Origin: Rhynchosporium graminicola
Taxonomy: Eukaryota > Ascomycota > Leotiomycetes > Helotiales > Ploettnerulaceae
NCBI GenBank assembly: GCA_900074885.1
Contig: FJUW01000002.1
Location: 1,253,001-1,317,000, forward strand
DNA: 64,000 nucleotides
Direction of reading: 5' to 3'
Within the stretch, counting starts at the first letter, position 1. Each line of letters opens with the position of its first letter. The position numbers were made by a program, and so were the translations under genes. Positions 12,146 through 24,151 of the stretch are shown piece by piece. Below the pieces are notes generated by a model. That model was not told the origin of the DNA. It made no database searches and saw only the letters and a program-made list of their open reading frames with translations.

Positions 12146-15100
12146 GCAACGAGATATCACTATCACTTGACACGAAAGGGACGGCCGAAGGGAAACTAGC
12201 GATGGCGAATGAGCTATCATGACATTCTGTGTATATACATTCGTTTTTCCAGCTCTCAACATCATCACGAGCGAGTAAATAAAAGAACCATCAAATATTG
12301 TTTATTACCCTGAGCTACCTATCTTTAAGTCTATTCCTGTTATTGTCTGTCTAATCAATGTTTCTTTAAATTACATGCAAATCAGTAGACAGATAGCTCA
12401 TGCAGTTACCAAGCACAGCCTCTTCTACACAACCGAATCCTGAACCATTCTAAGGTACACTACGAATAGCAGATGGCATGTGACGTTCCTGATATGAACC
12501 CTCCGTTGTACACATGCGGAAGAAGCTTACCATACTTACAAATCCTTGTTCATGGACTGTACAGTACATATGCACCCCGCTCGTCCACGAGGCTAAAGCG
12601 AACCAGCATCCAATACCCAGACCAGAGTACCAACACGCCACGCGAGTCCCTTGTTTGCATCGATCGCTACCCTGATCATCTGACGCCCAATACCGGACCA
12701 CTAGATAAGCCTGAAAGGTCATTCCTCTGCATATTGCTTACTTGCTTGCAAATTGCTTATCTTATTATATTGCATGTCGGTAGTACGCGGCAGAAAATTT
12801 CATCAAATTAGAGGGCGCATTGCTTAATATTAGCTTGGCCTCTCGGTTAGAGATTGCGAATTTCAATACTTGCTGGACACTACCTAGGTAGGTACCGTGT
12901 ATGCGAGCTGAGGCTTGTGTGTTGGGCTTTTAACATGGGATTTCTATCGTTGACTACCTAGTCTGAATTGTTTGACACATGGCGTGTAGGTAGGTAGTCA
13001 ATGTGGTTTAAATGTAATTTCACGTAGAAAACAAAACTGGTGTCAAGGAAAAATTTGTCATGATGACAACAGAAACACAGAAGGGAAGGAAAATGTATAG
13101 ATCAGGATGAAAAAAATTCTTTTTATGAGATAGTTCGCGAAATATGCAGCACTAACTAGGAAGTAAGGACAATGAATAAGAAATCAAGAAAGCAAGAATC
13201 AGATAATGTATGACCTTATTCCAAAAGTCCAGCTCCTAAAACAGGATTCGACGAACGAAATACCCCTTCCTCTAACACCCAACTTGCTTCTTCCACGTGG
13301 GAGAAGAGGAAAGAAGACATCGCCATCTCTCTTAAATTTGAAAGATGCATTCTCCTAGAAAACGTACTGATTCTCTTTATCCTGCTACTGAAAGCTTAGA
13401 CTAGAATGTCATTGATGAAGATCTCGTCGCGATTGCGCCTTTTGATGCCTATAAAATCGTTCTGCATATCTCCACTTTTGTGTGAAGGGAAGAAGAAGGC
13501 AGAGTTGGTGCTACAGTTGCAAGTGCTATTAAAAATGTATGTGCCGCTCGTGATGTGCATTGATGCTAGTATGTGTGGAATTTACGGTAGTAGTAATGCT
13601 TGAGAAAACGGGATGATGCTAGTGCTGAGATCGGTATCTATATATTTCCTCGAGAATTTGTTGTGGGTGGAGCAAATGTTGTCCTAACATTCTATTAGTG
13701 ATTTTGACTTGTCAATAACTCAATTCACGCTGCGGTACTCAAATCCTCCTCCTGTTATTCGTTACTGTGGAGCACTACATACAAATCCGTAACGATCGGT
13801 ATACCGTCAACATTCCTAATGATTTCTCTCTATTGGTATCAAGTTGCCCCTAGAATTTTTTCGTAGCCATACAAATCAACACAGTCCAATACCAACTTCC
13901 CAAAGTGAGCCCTCTCCGTATCATCTCTTTACCCCGAATCTATTCTACTCCCGGACAAATGTTCGTCAATCTTCATACGTAGAATTGATAGCCCTGCTTC
14001 CATATCGATGGTACATCAAAATACAAAGGTCTGCTCAGCTTATGCACTTCAGATTTCGGCTGTATCCCTTGCAAGAATTCAATGATACATTTTCAATTCA
14101 TGTCAAAAGCACGGTTGTTTCGATCCCCATTGGGAGTGCCCCTCCACAGTAGTCCAGGGTTCGAGATCCAGATGCAGACACGGATGCTAATGGGTATTCT
14201 TACCACTCGGCGTATCATTTCACACAAAACCACTCACCTCGCCCCACTTACTACTAAAGGTACCCGGCGGTATATAATTAAATTCATAATATTGAGGTCA
14301 CATACCCCCCAATTTCTACTCGCTTCGACATGGCTCAAGTAAAAAATCAAATCCTTCCCGCCGGAGCTCAAAGCTGGATCCAAGCCGAAAATGAGCTTAA
14401 CATTCGGATATAGATATAGTTACTTAGTCGACTTGTGACTCATCCTCGACTATATACTACAAGATTCCGGTCATTCAACTGCCTAGCGGCTTACGCGGCC
14501 AAAAATCTGAGATCATGAGACGAATTAGGATGATGTGATGACTCTTTTAGCAAGAGATACACCTGGAACAGAATTAGGAAAAAGATTTCTTTGCATGTCG
14601 CAAACATCCCGGATCACGAGTCAAATCACCAGCTTGATGTGGCTTCTATCGTGATACTACCTATGCCTTGCAGGATCCAAACCAGAGCGGCTTCACAAGT
14701 GAGCACTGTATGTGTAGCGAAAGACGCATCCTCGCGCGATAAACAAAATAAAAGGCTCAATTTTCAACCAAGAGGCTATGCAAATAACAATCCATTGCAA
14801 TTCACCTGATAAATTCACGAAACCCCTTTCCTCTAAATCTATGGCTTCATCGCCGTCTAGAATATCTCTACTACACAAACGTGGATGTCCTGTAGAGATC
14901 CTCGCATGTTACTTGTACTAGGTGAAGGGCCGCATCGTGTACAGTCTAGCCAGGCTACATAATCTGGTAGCCGAAGGACCATGGGCTTCCTGCAGCCCGG
15001 AAGACTTGTGGTTGACGGAATCGTGAATGGGTTCTTCCACACACTGATTATCTGGAGCGAGGATAGCATTGAGTTGATAGCTTCATACTAACGTTGGAGG

Positions 15101-15392
15101 TCGTAACAGTTCGGTAACTTTCGGCTCTTGAGAGTAGACCCGGAAATGTACTAGATGGCACGCGGATTCATCCCAGACATGGCAAGGTTTGGACGAGCGT
15201 CTCTCGAACATTCTAGTTCGTTGGATGTCTGCGACTCAGTGACTGCACAAAATGTCTCAGATTTTCCTTTGTCATGCGATGTTCAAAGATAAGACACACC
15301 AGAGTACGCCATTCCTGACGAGCTTCTCTCAATCAACGAGTCTGCAATTGAATCTCCCAAGAGTCTACAAGTACATGATGACTTCTCGATAT
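12146..15392. other. Intergenic region, no gene seen
   Basis: About 3.2 kb of AT-rich DNA without a supportable gene. The largest open frames (12473-12811, 13844-14152) lack homology I can recognise and have no coding-like composition. TAGGTAGG-type short motifs occur at about 12884-12895 and 12987-12997. The first part is the 3' flank of the cellobiose dehydrogenase gene and the last part the 3' flank of the convergent gene at 15393. Confidence 0.5.
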
Positions 15393-16390
15393 TCACTTAC
15401 GCAGCGAAGCTCCACTCATCAACCTCAACATCCTTTTCTTATCAGCAGCAGAATGCTCCTTATACTCTCCTTTTCTCGCTTTCCTGAAGCCCCTTCTGTC
15501 CCACTCCTCAAACTCTTTGACTCCAACCTTATGCCACGGAACATTCAAGTCCTTCGACACCCGATCTCTCCAGTAGTTCGACCCATTACAAATGTCACGG
15601 TACTCAGTTGGAGCTTCCCCCTTCTCAAAGAAAAGCTCGGCCATTCTCCTGCTCTCCTTCTCACCCTCCTCAATCGCTCTGCTCATCCCCTTCATGATAC
15701 GGGCTTTGTTGTAGGCTTGCGGCCTCATCCAGTTCGCGACTTTGTCGTAATCGAGCTGGAAGCCGGACTTATCAAAAGTTGGAGATCCGTTGGGACCTTT
15801 CCTGAAACAAACGTGAAGTCTACAGACGGCTCGATAAGCACCCTGGCCTTTTTCTAGATCTCTTACAGCGTCTAGGCGAATGAAACTTACTCGTGAAATG
15901 GATGCTCTTCGTTCTCTAGAACAAATTTGACATATTCCTCCTCCTTCTCCCGAGCCGTCTTTCGAACTTTGTGTCTTTTCGCCCCTTTGAATGGCCTTAT
16001 ATCAGGCTTGAGGTCGAAATTTTCCTCTTTGATCGGTCCATCTCGTCCCGGAGTTCTCTCCCGCTCGTTTTCGGCATTTTCAGCATCTTCCCAAATTTCT
16101 ATCTTTGGATGCTTTGCCGATGATATGTTTTGGTCGTTCCCCTTCTCTTCTACAGTCGGTGCCTCATCTTCTGCCTTTCGCTTCGTGCCTTGACTGTTGG
16201 TCTCTGGCGGTTTCCGAACAGACGAGGGATTGACGTTCTCCTTTTCCTCAAAAACTGGCGTCTCGCCCGTTGCCTTTCCCTCCTTGGCAAATGTCCTGGA
16301 ACTTTCCATCTTCGGAGAGTTGGAGGCTGATGTTGCGTTTTCATTTCTTTCAGTCAAGATGGGCTTGTTGTCACTGCGTAGAGAGGTCAT
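15393..16390 (-). CDS. Charged protein of unknown function
   Basis: Two exons (16390-15891, 15801-15393) with an 89-nt intron (GTAAGT...TTTCAG) give 302 aa. The N-terminal 150 residues are low-complexity and highly charged (Glu/Lys/Asp/Pro/Ser) with short basic clusters such as GTKRKAED and KGAKRHKVRKTAREKEEEY. They look disordered and nuclear-targeted. The C-terminal part (about residues 165-302) is more ordered: YDKVANWMRPQAYNKARIMK, an acidic helix, then EYRDICNGSNYWRDRV and KEFEEWDRRGFRKARKG. I do not recognise the family. The frame stays open across the junction with uniform composition, so it is likely a real gene, possibly a lineage-restricted nuclear protein. Confidence 0.7.
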
Positions 16391-17578
16391 ATTTGAATGT
16401 TGTGATAGTACGTTGGTAAAAACAGTATGCAGTCGACGGTATTGATCAACTTAACATTTGTAGAATAGAACGATCTAGAAATGTGAGGTGAGGTTTAAGA
16501 TACTAATAATTCGTATCTAAAGTTTGTTTACCGACGACGTGGACTTGTCGCAGATCCCTTGAGAACAGCGCGTTGACGCGTCAAGAACACGTGATAAATC
16601 TTGCATTCTAGACGGGTTCTGGTTGTGATCAACTTGTTGATCAAACGTGCCTCATTCTGTTAACATGTTACATAATTCTTCCCCTGTGAAATAGTACGGT
16701 CTGCGCAGTCTATATGCATGTATATATTTATATATATTTGGAATAGCTGAACCAACCGATCATCTGCTCTTCAGTTACTGACTATGGCTAACCATAATCC
16801 TCGGGTAGTAAGAGTAGGCCTTGACTCCTCTGCTTGCGGGGGCCCTGATGAGAATGAGCCTCTTACACTTTCTGATCGAAATACCCCTCGACTTCTTTAC
16901 AACACTCATAGCCTCTTCCCAGCCATAAACATCAAAGCAACACAGCTAAAGTTCCCCACATGCCAAAACACCGTTCTAATAATCGCCAACTCCTCCCGTT
17001 CAATCAGTACATGAGCCAGTCCAAACCCAACCCTCGCCACCGAATACGCAGCCATCAACCCATTAACCTTATATTGAGAGTTTGAAGAGAGGGTTGTTGT
17101 ATATTACATATTGGAGTCTTTGCGTTGAGTTTGGGAAATAGTCAACGGCTCTTTTTTCACCAATATGCTCAAGAAGAGCTGGATGTGTGTTCTGAATAAG
17201 CAAAGGTGAAGAAGAGGATTATTGGAGTGATCCTGCTAGAGCTTAAACTATAACATATGACGTTTTAGTTTAATCGTCCCATGTTTTGCCTCGGCATCAA
17301 CAAGTAGCCTCGCATTAAGGGTCCACCATCCTTTACTAGAAGCTCAGCCTTATTGATAGTTCCTAGGGACTCAAGGAGTCTTGAAGAGCCCAGTGAGGCT
17401 GGAAACAAAGAACAGGTGTAAAGTTGAAGGAAATGAAGCCATTCTGGGTATAGTATACGCTCATTACCATATGCAACGCGGACAATGCTATCTAATATAC
17501 AAAGGACAGGGAAAAGAACCAGCCCACTAGCAAAAACAGGGGTATCAGCATGCGCGCCGCCATCCTAATGGAACAATT
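16391..17578. other. Intergenic region
   Basis: Contains a TA-rich stretch at about 16718-16738 followed by a 76-codon open frame (16784-17014) that starts in a reasonable context but has no recognisable domain. It is not called as a gene. The remainder is the 3' flank of the ELMO gene and shows nothing further. Confidence 0.45.
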
Positions 17579-19765
17579 TTACACTTCATAATGGTAATAG
17601 TAATCCTCGTCCAAACCCTCTCTGCTAGGAACAACGCCAGCGCCTCCAGGAGATTCAGCATACCCATCTTCTAATCGAACATTCAAAAGGCGAATCTTCA
17701 GCCCGTACTCGCTTACCAGGTTGACCAGTTTATTCGTCTCGGCCGTGATCGGTGCTTGGTTCAAGAGCATTAGAAGACCGTCAAGCCATTCTGATGCGAG
17801 ACTATGAGTCGGTGGCATTAATGTCAAGATGGCTTGCTCGGTAGCATCCTGATGGGAAGATTGTGATATGTCGTCTGGGCCGCACACAAAACTGTTGATG
17901 GTGATCTTGGTGGTTGATATTTGTTTTGGTGTTTGAGAAGGTGACTTGAGTGTTGAGATGCTTGAGATGCTTGAGCTGTCATCTGCTGCTGCAGAGACGT
18001 TTGACACAACGGAGCTGATCGTGCTAAGATCTATTTTTTCACTCAATTCGACCAATGCAGGCTGTTTTGCTGTCTGGGCGTCAAAGTCTGCGTAATGCAG
18101 ATATCGGCGGTTGTGTGAGAGTCGTACATATCTGTAAGTCGTTGATGATGTCCTTTGAGTGCCATTGCGATACGTATCATTCTTATTCAGAAGCGATCGC
18201 GGAAACCAAGCCCCGGATAACAAACACCGTACCCTCTGCTCCTTCACAAACTGCAGGGCCTCGTGCTTCAACTCATCTCGAACTTGATGCAGGTGCTGAC
18301 CCCATTCGTCCTCAAAGCTCATTTCAAGAAGCTCCATTTGCAGCTCCCGCAAACGTGCGTAGTCGAAATCTCCAAGCTCTTCCTCAACTTCCTGAACGTC
18401 CTTCAATCTCGAGGCCTGCCCGACGACTTGTTCGATCAATATCCTGACCAACTCTGCGACCTTCTCAAAGTCTTCCTGTTCCGCACCAGTTGATTTCCAA
18501 AGCCTGAAGAATGCTTGTAAGCTCGCAGTGTGCAGTCGCGACCATTGTAACAACAATGGTCGGAATATTTTGTCATAGTCCTTCATCCCGTCCAATATCA
18601 GGTAGCTCTTTGCATCTTCTACATCCGACTTATCAACCTCGAAGTGCTCGTAAAGTATTGTCGTAACCGCCAGACTTGATCGCGCAATGGGACATCTTTC
18701 GCCCATGGGATGTGAGGACTGCTCCAGTAGCAATTTCTGGAAACCATCCTCCTGCTTTCGCACATAATCTGTGAGGTCCATCATGCCCAGAAAGCCCGCC
18801 GAGTCGAATTCCCAAGCAGGACTTTCCGTTTCGAAACCTAGCCGTCGCCATTTCTCTGGATTGTGCCGCTTGCTTCCTTGCTTGGATGAGTCTGCTGCCA
18901 TCTCTTCTATCCTCGGGGTGCCTCCATTGCTATTCGGATCTTTCCGTTCAGGCGCACTGGCCAGATGTAATCCTTTCAAAGCCCGTCGATGCTCCGGTCT
19001 TTCCAAATCCACTCTTACATCCCTCCATTTTCTCAGTAAAACTTTCGTCAACGCCTGGAATTCCAGCAGCGGATGTGCCAAATCCTGCAATGCCGAGCTC
19101 TGCATCAGAATGTACACCGCTTGAATGACACCCAGATCCTGTATACGCTTTATGAATTTCGGCCACTCCTCACCGGTTCCACTACTCTTCCCCAATCCAT
19201 TCTTCGGATCTCCGCTGTCGTTCGTAATCGCATCCCTCATCAGAGCATTGAGCAACATCAACGCATTGGCACAAAGTGCATGGTCCGCAGAATTGAGCTG
19301 CGAAACCACCATCTCAAAGAACTGAGGATACACAGCCACCGCAGGCTTTAAAGCTCGAAAACCAAACGCCCCAGGAGTTTTTATAGTGCCTCTCGACGAT
19401 TGCGGATGCGACACAAGAGCCACCAGAATCGACATTGCCCCGCGCAAGATGTTGACCAAGGGATGTACCACAATAAGCTCAACTATCCTCTCTACCAATT
19501 CCCCTGCCCCTGTTGACTCGAATATCTCCCAGCCCATATCTACCTCGAGGAGCCGGCTTAGTGATTGCAGGGAGTATGCGAGAGTATTTCCGCCGGTGGA
19601 CATTATGAGGCGGCGTAGGATGTTGAGACCGCCAGAGGAGATGAACACGTCTGCGAAGGAGGGATCGTTGATCGAAGATTGTAGCTTGAAGACTGCCATC
19701 TTGCGCATGGCATCTTCATCGCTGGAGAGGCGCGAGAGGAGCGCGGGGATGTCTGCTTGATCCAT
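17579..19765 (-). CDS. ELMO/CED-12 family protein
   Basis: Intronless, 728 aa. ELMO proteins work with DOCK-type guanine-nucleotide exchange factors to activate Rac-family GTPases and control actin and polarity; the fungal members are presumed to do the same at the cell cortex. The N-terminal 250 residues form armadillo-like helical repeats (for example SLQSLSRLLEVDMGW, then LVERIVELIVVHPLVNILRG). The ELMO domain follows at about residues 330-460, marked by GMMDLTDYVRKQEDGF, then MGERCPIARSSLAVTTILYE and QAFFRLWKSTGAE. A PH-like domain comes after it (about 525-690), starting at LLSGAWFP. A long Ser-rich insertion lies within the PH region. The start ATG is the first in frame, and length is close to animal ELMO1 (about 727 aa). 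Confidence 0.85.
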   Translation of the reverse strand: MDQADIPALLSRLSSDEDAMRKMAVFKLQSSINDPSFADVFISSGGLNILRRLIMSTGGNTLAYSLQSLSRLLEVDMGWEIFESTGAGELVERIVELIVVHPLVNILRGAMSILVALVSHPQSSRGTIKTPGAFGFRALKPAVAVYPQFFEMVVSQLNSADHALCANALMLLNALMRDAITNDSGDPKNGLGKSSGTGEEWPKFIKRIQDLGVIQAVYILMQSSALQDLAHPLLEFQALTKVLLRKWRDVRVDLERPEHRRALKGLHLASAPERKDPNSNGGTPRIEEMAADSSKQGSKRHNPEKWRRLGFETESPAWEFDSAGFLGMMDLTDYVRKQEDGFQKLLLEQSSHPMGERCPIARSSLAVTTILYEHFEVDKSDVEDAKSYLILDGMKDYDKIFRPLLLQWSRLHTASLQAFFRLWKSTGAEQEDFEKVAELVRILIEQVVGQASRLKDVQEVEEELGDFDYARLRELQMELLEMSFEDEWGQHLHQVRDELKHEALQFVKEQRVRCLLSGAWFPRSLLNKNDTYRNGTQRTSSTTYRYVRLSHNRRYLHYADFDAQTAKQPALVELSEKIDLSTISSVVSNVSAAADDSSSISSISTLKSPSQTPKQISTTKITINSFVCGPDDISQSSHQDATEQAILTLMPPTHSLASEWLDGLLMLLNQAPITAETNKLVNLVSEYGLKIRLLNVRLEDGYAESPGGAGVVPSREGLDEDYYYHYEV

Positions 19766-20557
19766 GGTGTCGCGAGGTTGAGCTGGCGATTCTTTGCGAC
19801 TACGACGCGCAGAAGAATTGAAGGGTTCTGATCAATGGCATTGGCGACTGTATTGGAGCAGTCGTGCAGGAAGGAATTAAGGGTGGCGTACGCTCGAAAT
19901 AAATGTTTCGGCTGGAAATCTTCCTGTCCCTGTCCTCCAGGCGACGCGCAGAGGGCCATCGGGTCAATAGGGGCTGTGGGCCCCTCCGATCATCTCCCTT
20001 CCTGGGTTGATTGACTTAACCGAGAACTTGTTTACTTTATACAATTGTCTAAGCTGACTTGGGACGAGAGGATGAGGCTTTGATGTAGACTTGTTTTACA
20101 TTTTCAAGGTCATTTATACAGCAGTGTGAAGGGTGCAGCCCAAAAGAAACCTTAGCTCTCGGAAGATAGATGGCACCATCACTAGTCTGGCAAAAATGAC
20201 CGAGCCAGAATAAATTTAGACTTGATAGTACAAACAAAGAGAGACAAGCGGAATGGCGATCCCAAGGTAGTCATAGTCTCAAGCCAGGAGGTTCAAGTTT
20301 GTCCGTTGAGCTAGTGCTCGGATGTAGATAATTGGAGGAGCAAGAGGTTGTTGATTAGAGAGGAAGCTCTGGCTCTGACTAAATACACCCGCACTAGTCT
20401 CAATTGCACCTTCCTACTGATGTAGCTGTGGAAGTCATCTTTCATACCTAAGGTAGGGCTAATTATTGGTTATCCTCACAGGGACTGTTCCACTCATTCC
20501 GAAGCTTTAGCAGCTCATAATCCAAGTCTTTCTTGATGATATTACGGTGATGACAGT

Positions 20558-21795
20558 TTATCTTTTCGACAATCCCTCCACCCAGACATTCACGATACTT
20601 CTCAAGTTGCCAATATCAACAGTCGGATCCGCCCTCAGAAGAACAAGATCTGCTCTCATCCCATGCTTTATTACTCCTCGGTCATCTATCCTGAAAGCGG
20701 AAGTTGGGATAGAAGTAGCAGCTTGTATGGCTTGGCTAGGTGTGAAGCCGGCAGCTACCATTCGGGCAAGCTCTTCATGTAGAAATTCGCCAACATGTGA
20801 ATCTGTCGTCTTGCCGATACCACTTGATCCGGCGGCTAGTACGAGGGACATTTCTGGGGGATAATTCATGCTTCTCGCAGCATGACCATATAGATAGAAC
20901 GGCTCGCACATGTTGGTGATTGTGGACTATATGTTTATTAGTGAAGTGAGTGAAATATTGAACATCGCATATACCTGAAACCTTGATGAGCTTGGATTGC
21001 TTGAAGTAGAGTTATCTATCACAGTGCCCTCGATAGACTTATCGAATTGTACATCAGTGACGATATCAACGCCTGTTCTCGCTGCTTGTGCCCGGGAGGG
21101 ATGCGTGGTAGCCTGAGCAATGACCTGCAATCCCGCCTTATGAGCAGCGTTGACAACCTGTAATCATACATCAGCATGAGAAGTTTTAACCTGACTATAG
21201 ATGTACGGACTGCTTTGATCGTTGCATCGTTTGATCTTGATCCCAATGGGTCTAAAGACAGGAGGATGTGATCAATCTCTTCAGCGACACGAGAAGCGAC
21301 AAATGCTTCCCCCGCTTCAGGGCTAGAAAGCAAAGACTCTGCTGCGTATCCTGAAATGAGTCCAGGTTTGGCCTCCCTTACGATTCCAGCTGCGCCCGAA
21401 CCACGAATATCGGTCAAGCCATGCTCGCCACATTTCGCTACTGCATTATAAGGATGCGTGCCCAAGTCTAAAGCAGTAGTAATCCCAAGCTTTTGCAATT
21501 CCAGCAATTGCTTACAGTCGGTAAGCTGAACATGCGAGTCGATGAGTCCAGGAATCAGAAATCCCCCATTCCCGTTGATCACAGATGCCCCGACAGGAGT
21601 GGAGTCCGCGATCACACCATCAATAATTATAACTGTACTTCTTTGTCTTCCAAACTTCTTCCCGTCCCAGATCAGGACATTGGTAATGGCGGTTTTGTAA
21701 TGCGCTTGCGGACCGATGTGATGATTGTGCCCGCTACATCCTGATGACACTATCTGGAAAAGAGCGAAGGAAGTGAGTAGGGTTTGAAGATACAT
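20558..21795 (-). CDS. Secreted amidohydrolase-family protein, probably lacking intact metal site
   Basis: Three exons (21795-21211, 21157-20975, 20926-20558) give about 378 aa. The first intron requires a weak GTCCGT donor. The second is a normal 48-nt intron. Residues 1 to about 20 look like a signal peptide (MYLQTLLTSFALFQIVSSGC). The fold signature of imidazolonepropionase/prolidase-like amidohydrolases follows: ITNVLIWDGKKFG, GGFLIPGLIDSHVQL, and near the end HEELARMVAAGFTPSQAIQA with MRADLVLL. The metal-binding HxH motif reads HVQ. A second expected His in the VIAHAT-type block reads VIAQAT. The GTDA-type aspartate near AAGSSGIG is not evident. The chain is also short between these blocks. 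It may therefore be catalytically inactive or use a different metal set. The start ATG at 21795 is preferred over one 60 nt upstream because it gives a clean signal peptide. Confidence 0.75.
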
Positions 21796-23149
21796 GATAG
21801 ATTGGTGGAGTAGGGGTAGGGGTAAGGGAACAATGAGAGGAGGGTTGGACGTCACGCAGTCACAAGGTTACAATCGACTGCCCCACGGTCCACGGACCGC
21901 TTCGAGGGATTCGAGCTCACGGAGCACGCACCTTGGCGGGAAGGCTTGCGCTCAGGCGCTTCGGTTGAACACCCGTTCTCTTACAAATGAAGTGTTCCGT
22001 TTTTCTATTACTTGTAAGTATAACTATTGGCAGCTTCCTGTATTTGCTACTTCAAGCTGTAGAACGAGTGATATGTCCGTGATCTTGAGCAACTAATAGG
22101 TGAACGGCCGGCTATTGGTGTCCACCTATCTATCGAGTCTACCTGCATATTGCCCAAGTAGTGCAGATTAACATTACGTTATAAGCGATGGGTCGTCACA
22201 TTCAGCCCATTGGCCACGAGATTACAGCTGAAACCCCTTTTATTCCGGTAAAATGCAAACCTGAGAATGAATTCTTTGAGCCATTCGTATTTTGCAAGGA
22301 AAACCTGATGGGGGTATCTTAGAGCTAGCGCAAGCGAATCAACAAAGCCTAGAAGCGAGCGAAGGAAGGAAATATAGTCAAGAAGATCAATAACCTACAG
22401 CGATGTCGGACAGGATTTCAGATCACGGCCATAAGTAGATCAAGATGAAAAGAGAGGGCAAGGATGCAATCTTCGACAACAGGGCAGCTTTCCCGGAAAG
22501 ACACATTCCTTCACAACGCCCATGAGCTACAATCCGAGGGCGGTTTCAATATCTTCTCTTGATTCGATGCTCTCTGAGCCAGTCAGCCCGTCAGAACGAT
22601 GAAGCCAAAGCGTTTCCATCCTGGAAAGCTGGAAAGGGACAGATCACGTCACAGACAATGTGACAATCACATTTAGAGGATAGAAGGACGTGCGAAAGTG
22701 TATTGTTTGAGTTGAGGGCGACACTGTAAGGAGGCACACGAGAAAACGTTGGAGGTTAATTTTGACCAGCTTTCTAGTGGCGGAAGTGTGTAAAAGCAAG
22801 TGCAAGTGTGTAGGCATCGTCGATCGCAAGTGAGCCAGCTACCTGTTGCTTGTGCTCTGCCATGAGCGTAAGCTACTTCCCGATCAGCACTAATTTATTC
22901 CCGAAAATCCATGTGTTTAGATTTGTAGAGCACGAGTAGTTGGGATAGAAACAGAGATTAACGTAAGCTCAGTCGTGGTTTGGACGACTGGGTTCCAGTC
23001 CTTCTTCACCGGTAAGCTACTCCCACTTCCACATCAGCAGGGTCTAGGAATCTCGATCTTTTGGAGAAACTACGGAAGTAGCTAAGACGTGAAATCTTAT
23101 CATGTATTTTGATTGACCCGACAAGATACACAATCACTCTCTGTTTCTC
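21796..23149. other. Intergenic region, no gene seen
   Basis: About 1.35 kb between two genes on the minus strand. Only short open frames are present and none is convincing. It presumably holds the promoter of the amidohydrolase-like gene and the 3' end of the lipocalin-like gene. Confidence 0.5.
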
Positions 23150-24151
23150 TTACGTAAACAAGCACCCAGTCTGATTCGTCCGAATCACTTTCGACAGATC
23201 ACTCCCCAACTTGCCCGCTAGATCTAACCACGTCTACATCCACTCGTCAGCAAGCTATTGCCAGCAAACCAAATCAAGTCTCTCGACAGATCTTGATGCG
23301 GAAATGTGAAGACAATCAAATAGACTTACGGAAATACTCTCCTCATCAGGATTCCGATTCCTACTCAACAGAAACAACGTCGAGAAATTCGATGCTTGGA
23401 CAATCGCCCAGTTCTCCGCGCGTTCTATCACATCAGGCTGATCAGCCAGCTTTTCCTAATCAATGTCGTCTTATTCCTCTTTTCTAATTGCCAACACGGG
23501 GAGAACAGCTACGAGAGGCGATGAACTCACTCTGCACAATGTAATTTGGACCTGGACACTCCGGTCCTGGTGATCCTGGAAACTGTACTCTGAACACGCC
23601 ATCCGAGCCATATATTTCATCGGCTGGACTGGCTGTTCCTTCGATGGTTATGCTGCGGTTGCCGAGTTGGCAGCCGTTGGAGACGGATACCGTGTTATTG
23701 GTCTGGTAGATTGTAAGTAAATCTCTTTCTCTGCCTTTGGATTGGAGAGCATGGAGGGAAAAGAGGAAACGGGGCAGACGTGCATTCATCCCATACTCAG
23801 CATAAATACACGAACATCCCGCCGTGAACGGTGCCCTCGTGCCAGCGACCTGGTACCAGCGGCCGAGATAGTCGCTTAGTTGGAAGGATTTGTCGGCTTT
23901 GGGGTAGGTGCATTGTCTGGGAATTGTCAGATGGCTTCTCTGATTTTATGTGCTTTCGGGACTAGGTAACTGGTGACGAGAGGGAGAGACTGAAATGAAG
24001 GAAAATAAAAGGAGAGGAGATAGTGAGGGAATGAGTACCCGTCCCAAAGTGCGTCTGTGACTGTCACGTTCAAGTCGGATGATGTGCAGACCTTGGCGCT
24101 AGAAGCCAGTGCGGGCAGAAACGCTGCGACGAGGAGGGAGGTTAATAACAT
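23150..24151 (-). CDS. Secreted lipocalin-like protein
   Basis: Exons 24151-24039, 23916-23531 (possibly split), 23424-23330 and 23233-23150. Residues 1-19 are a signal peptide (MLLTSLLVAAFLPALASSA). The lipocalin signature GRWYQVAGTRAPFTAGC, with the GxW motif, follows. A beta-strand pattern comes next (NTVSVSNGCQLGNRSITIEG, with paired cysteines). Then comes the lipocalin C-terminal hallmark ENWAIVQASNFSTLFLLSR followed by a helix. This is the layout of ApoD/Blc-type lipocalins, which bind small hydrophobic ligands in a barrel. The middle exon stays open throughout (225 aa in total). Removing a possible 66-nt intron (23731-23796) would give 203 aa, closer to the usual size. The third junction uses GTGAGT and an acceptor at GATGTGATAG, which is the only choice that keeps the frame. 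Confidence 0.75.

Noticed and set aside
16784..17014. 76-codon plus-strand open frame after a TA-rich stretch
   Set aside because: No signal peptide, motif or splice structure; too short to support without transcript evidence.
18055..19760. Several plus-strand open frames of 70-130 codons
   Set aside because: They lie wholly opposite the ELMO gene and are antisense shadows of its coding sequence.
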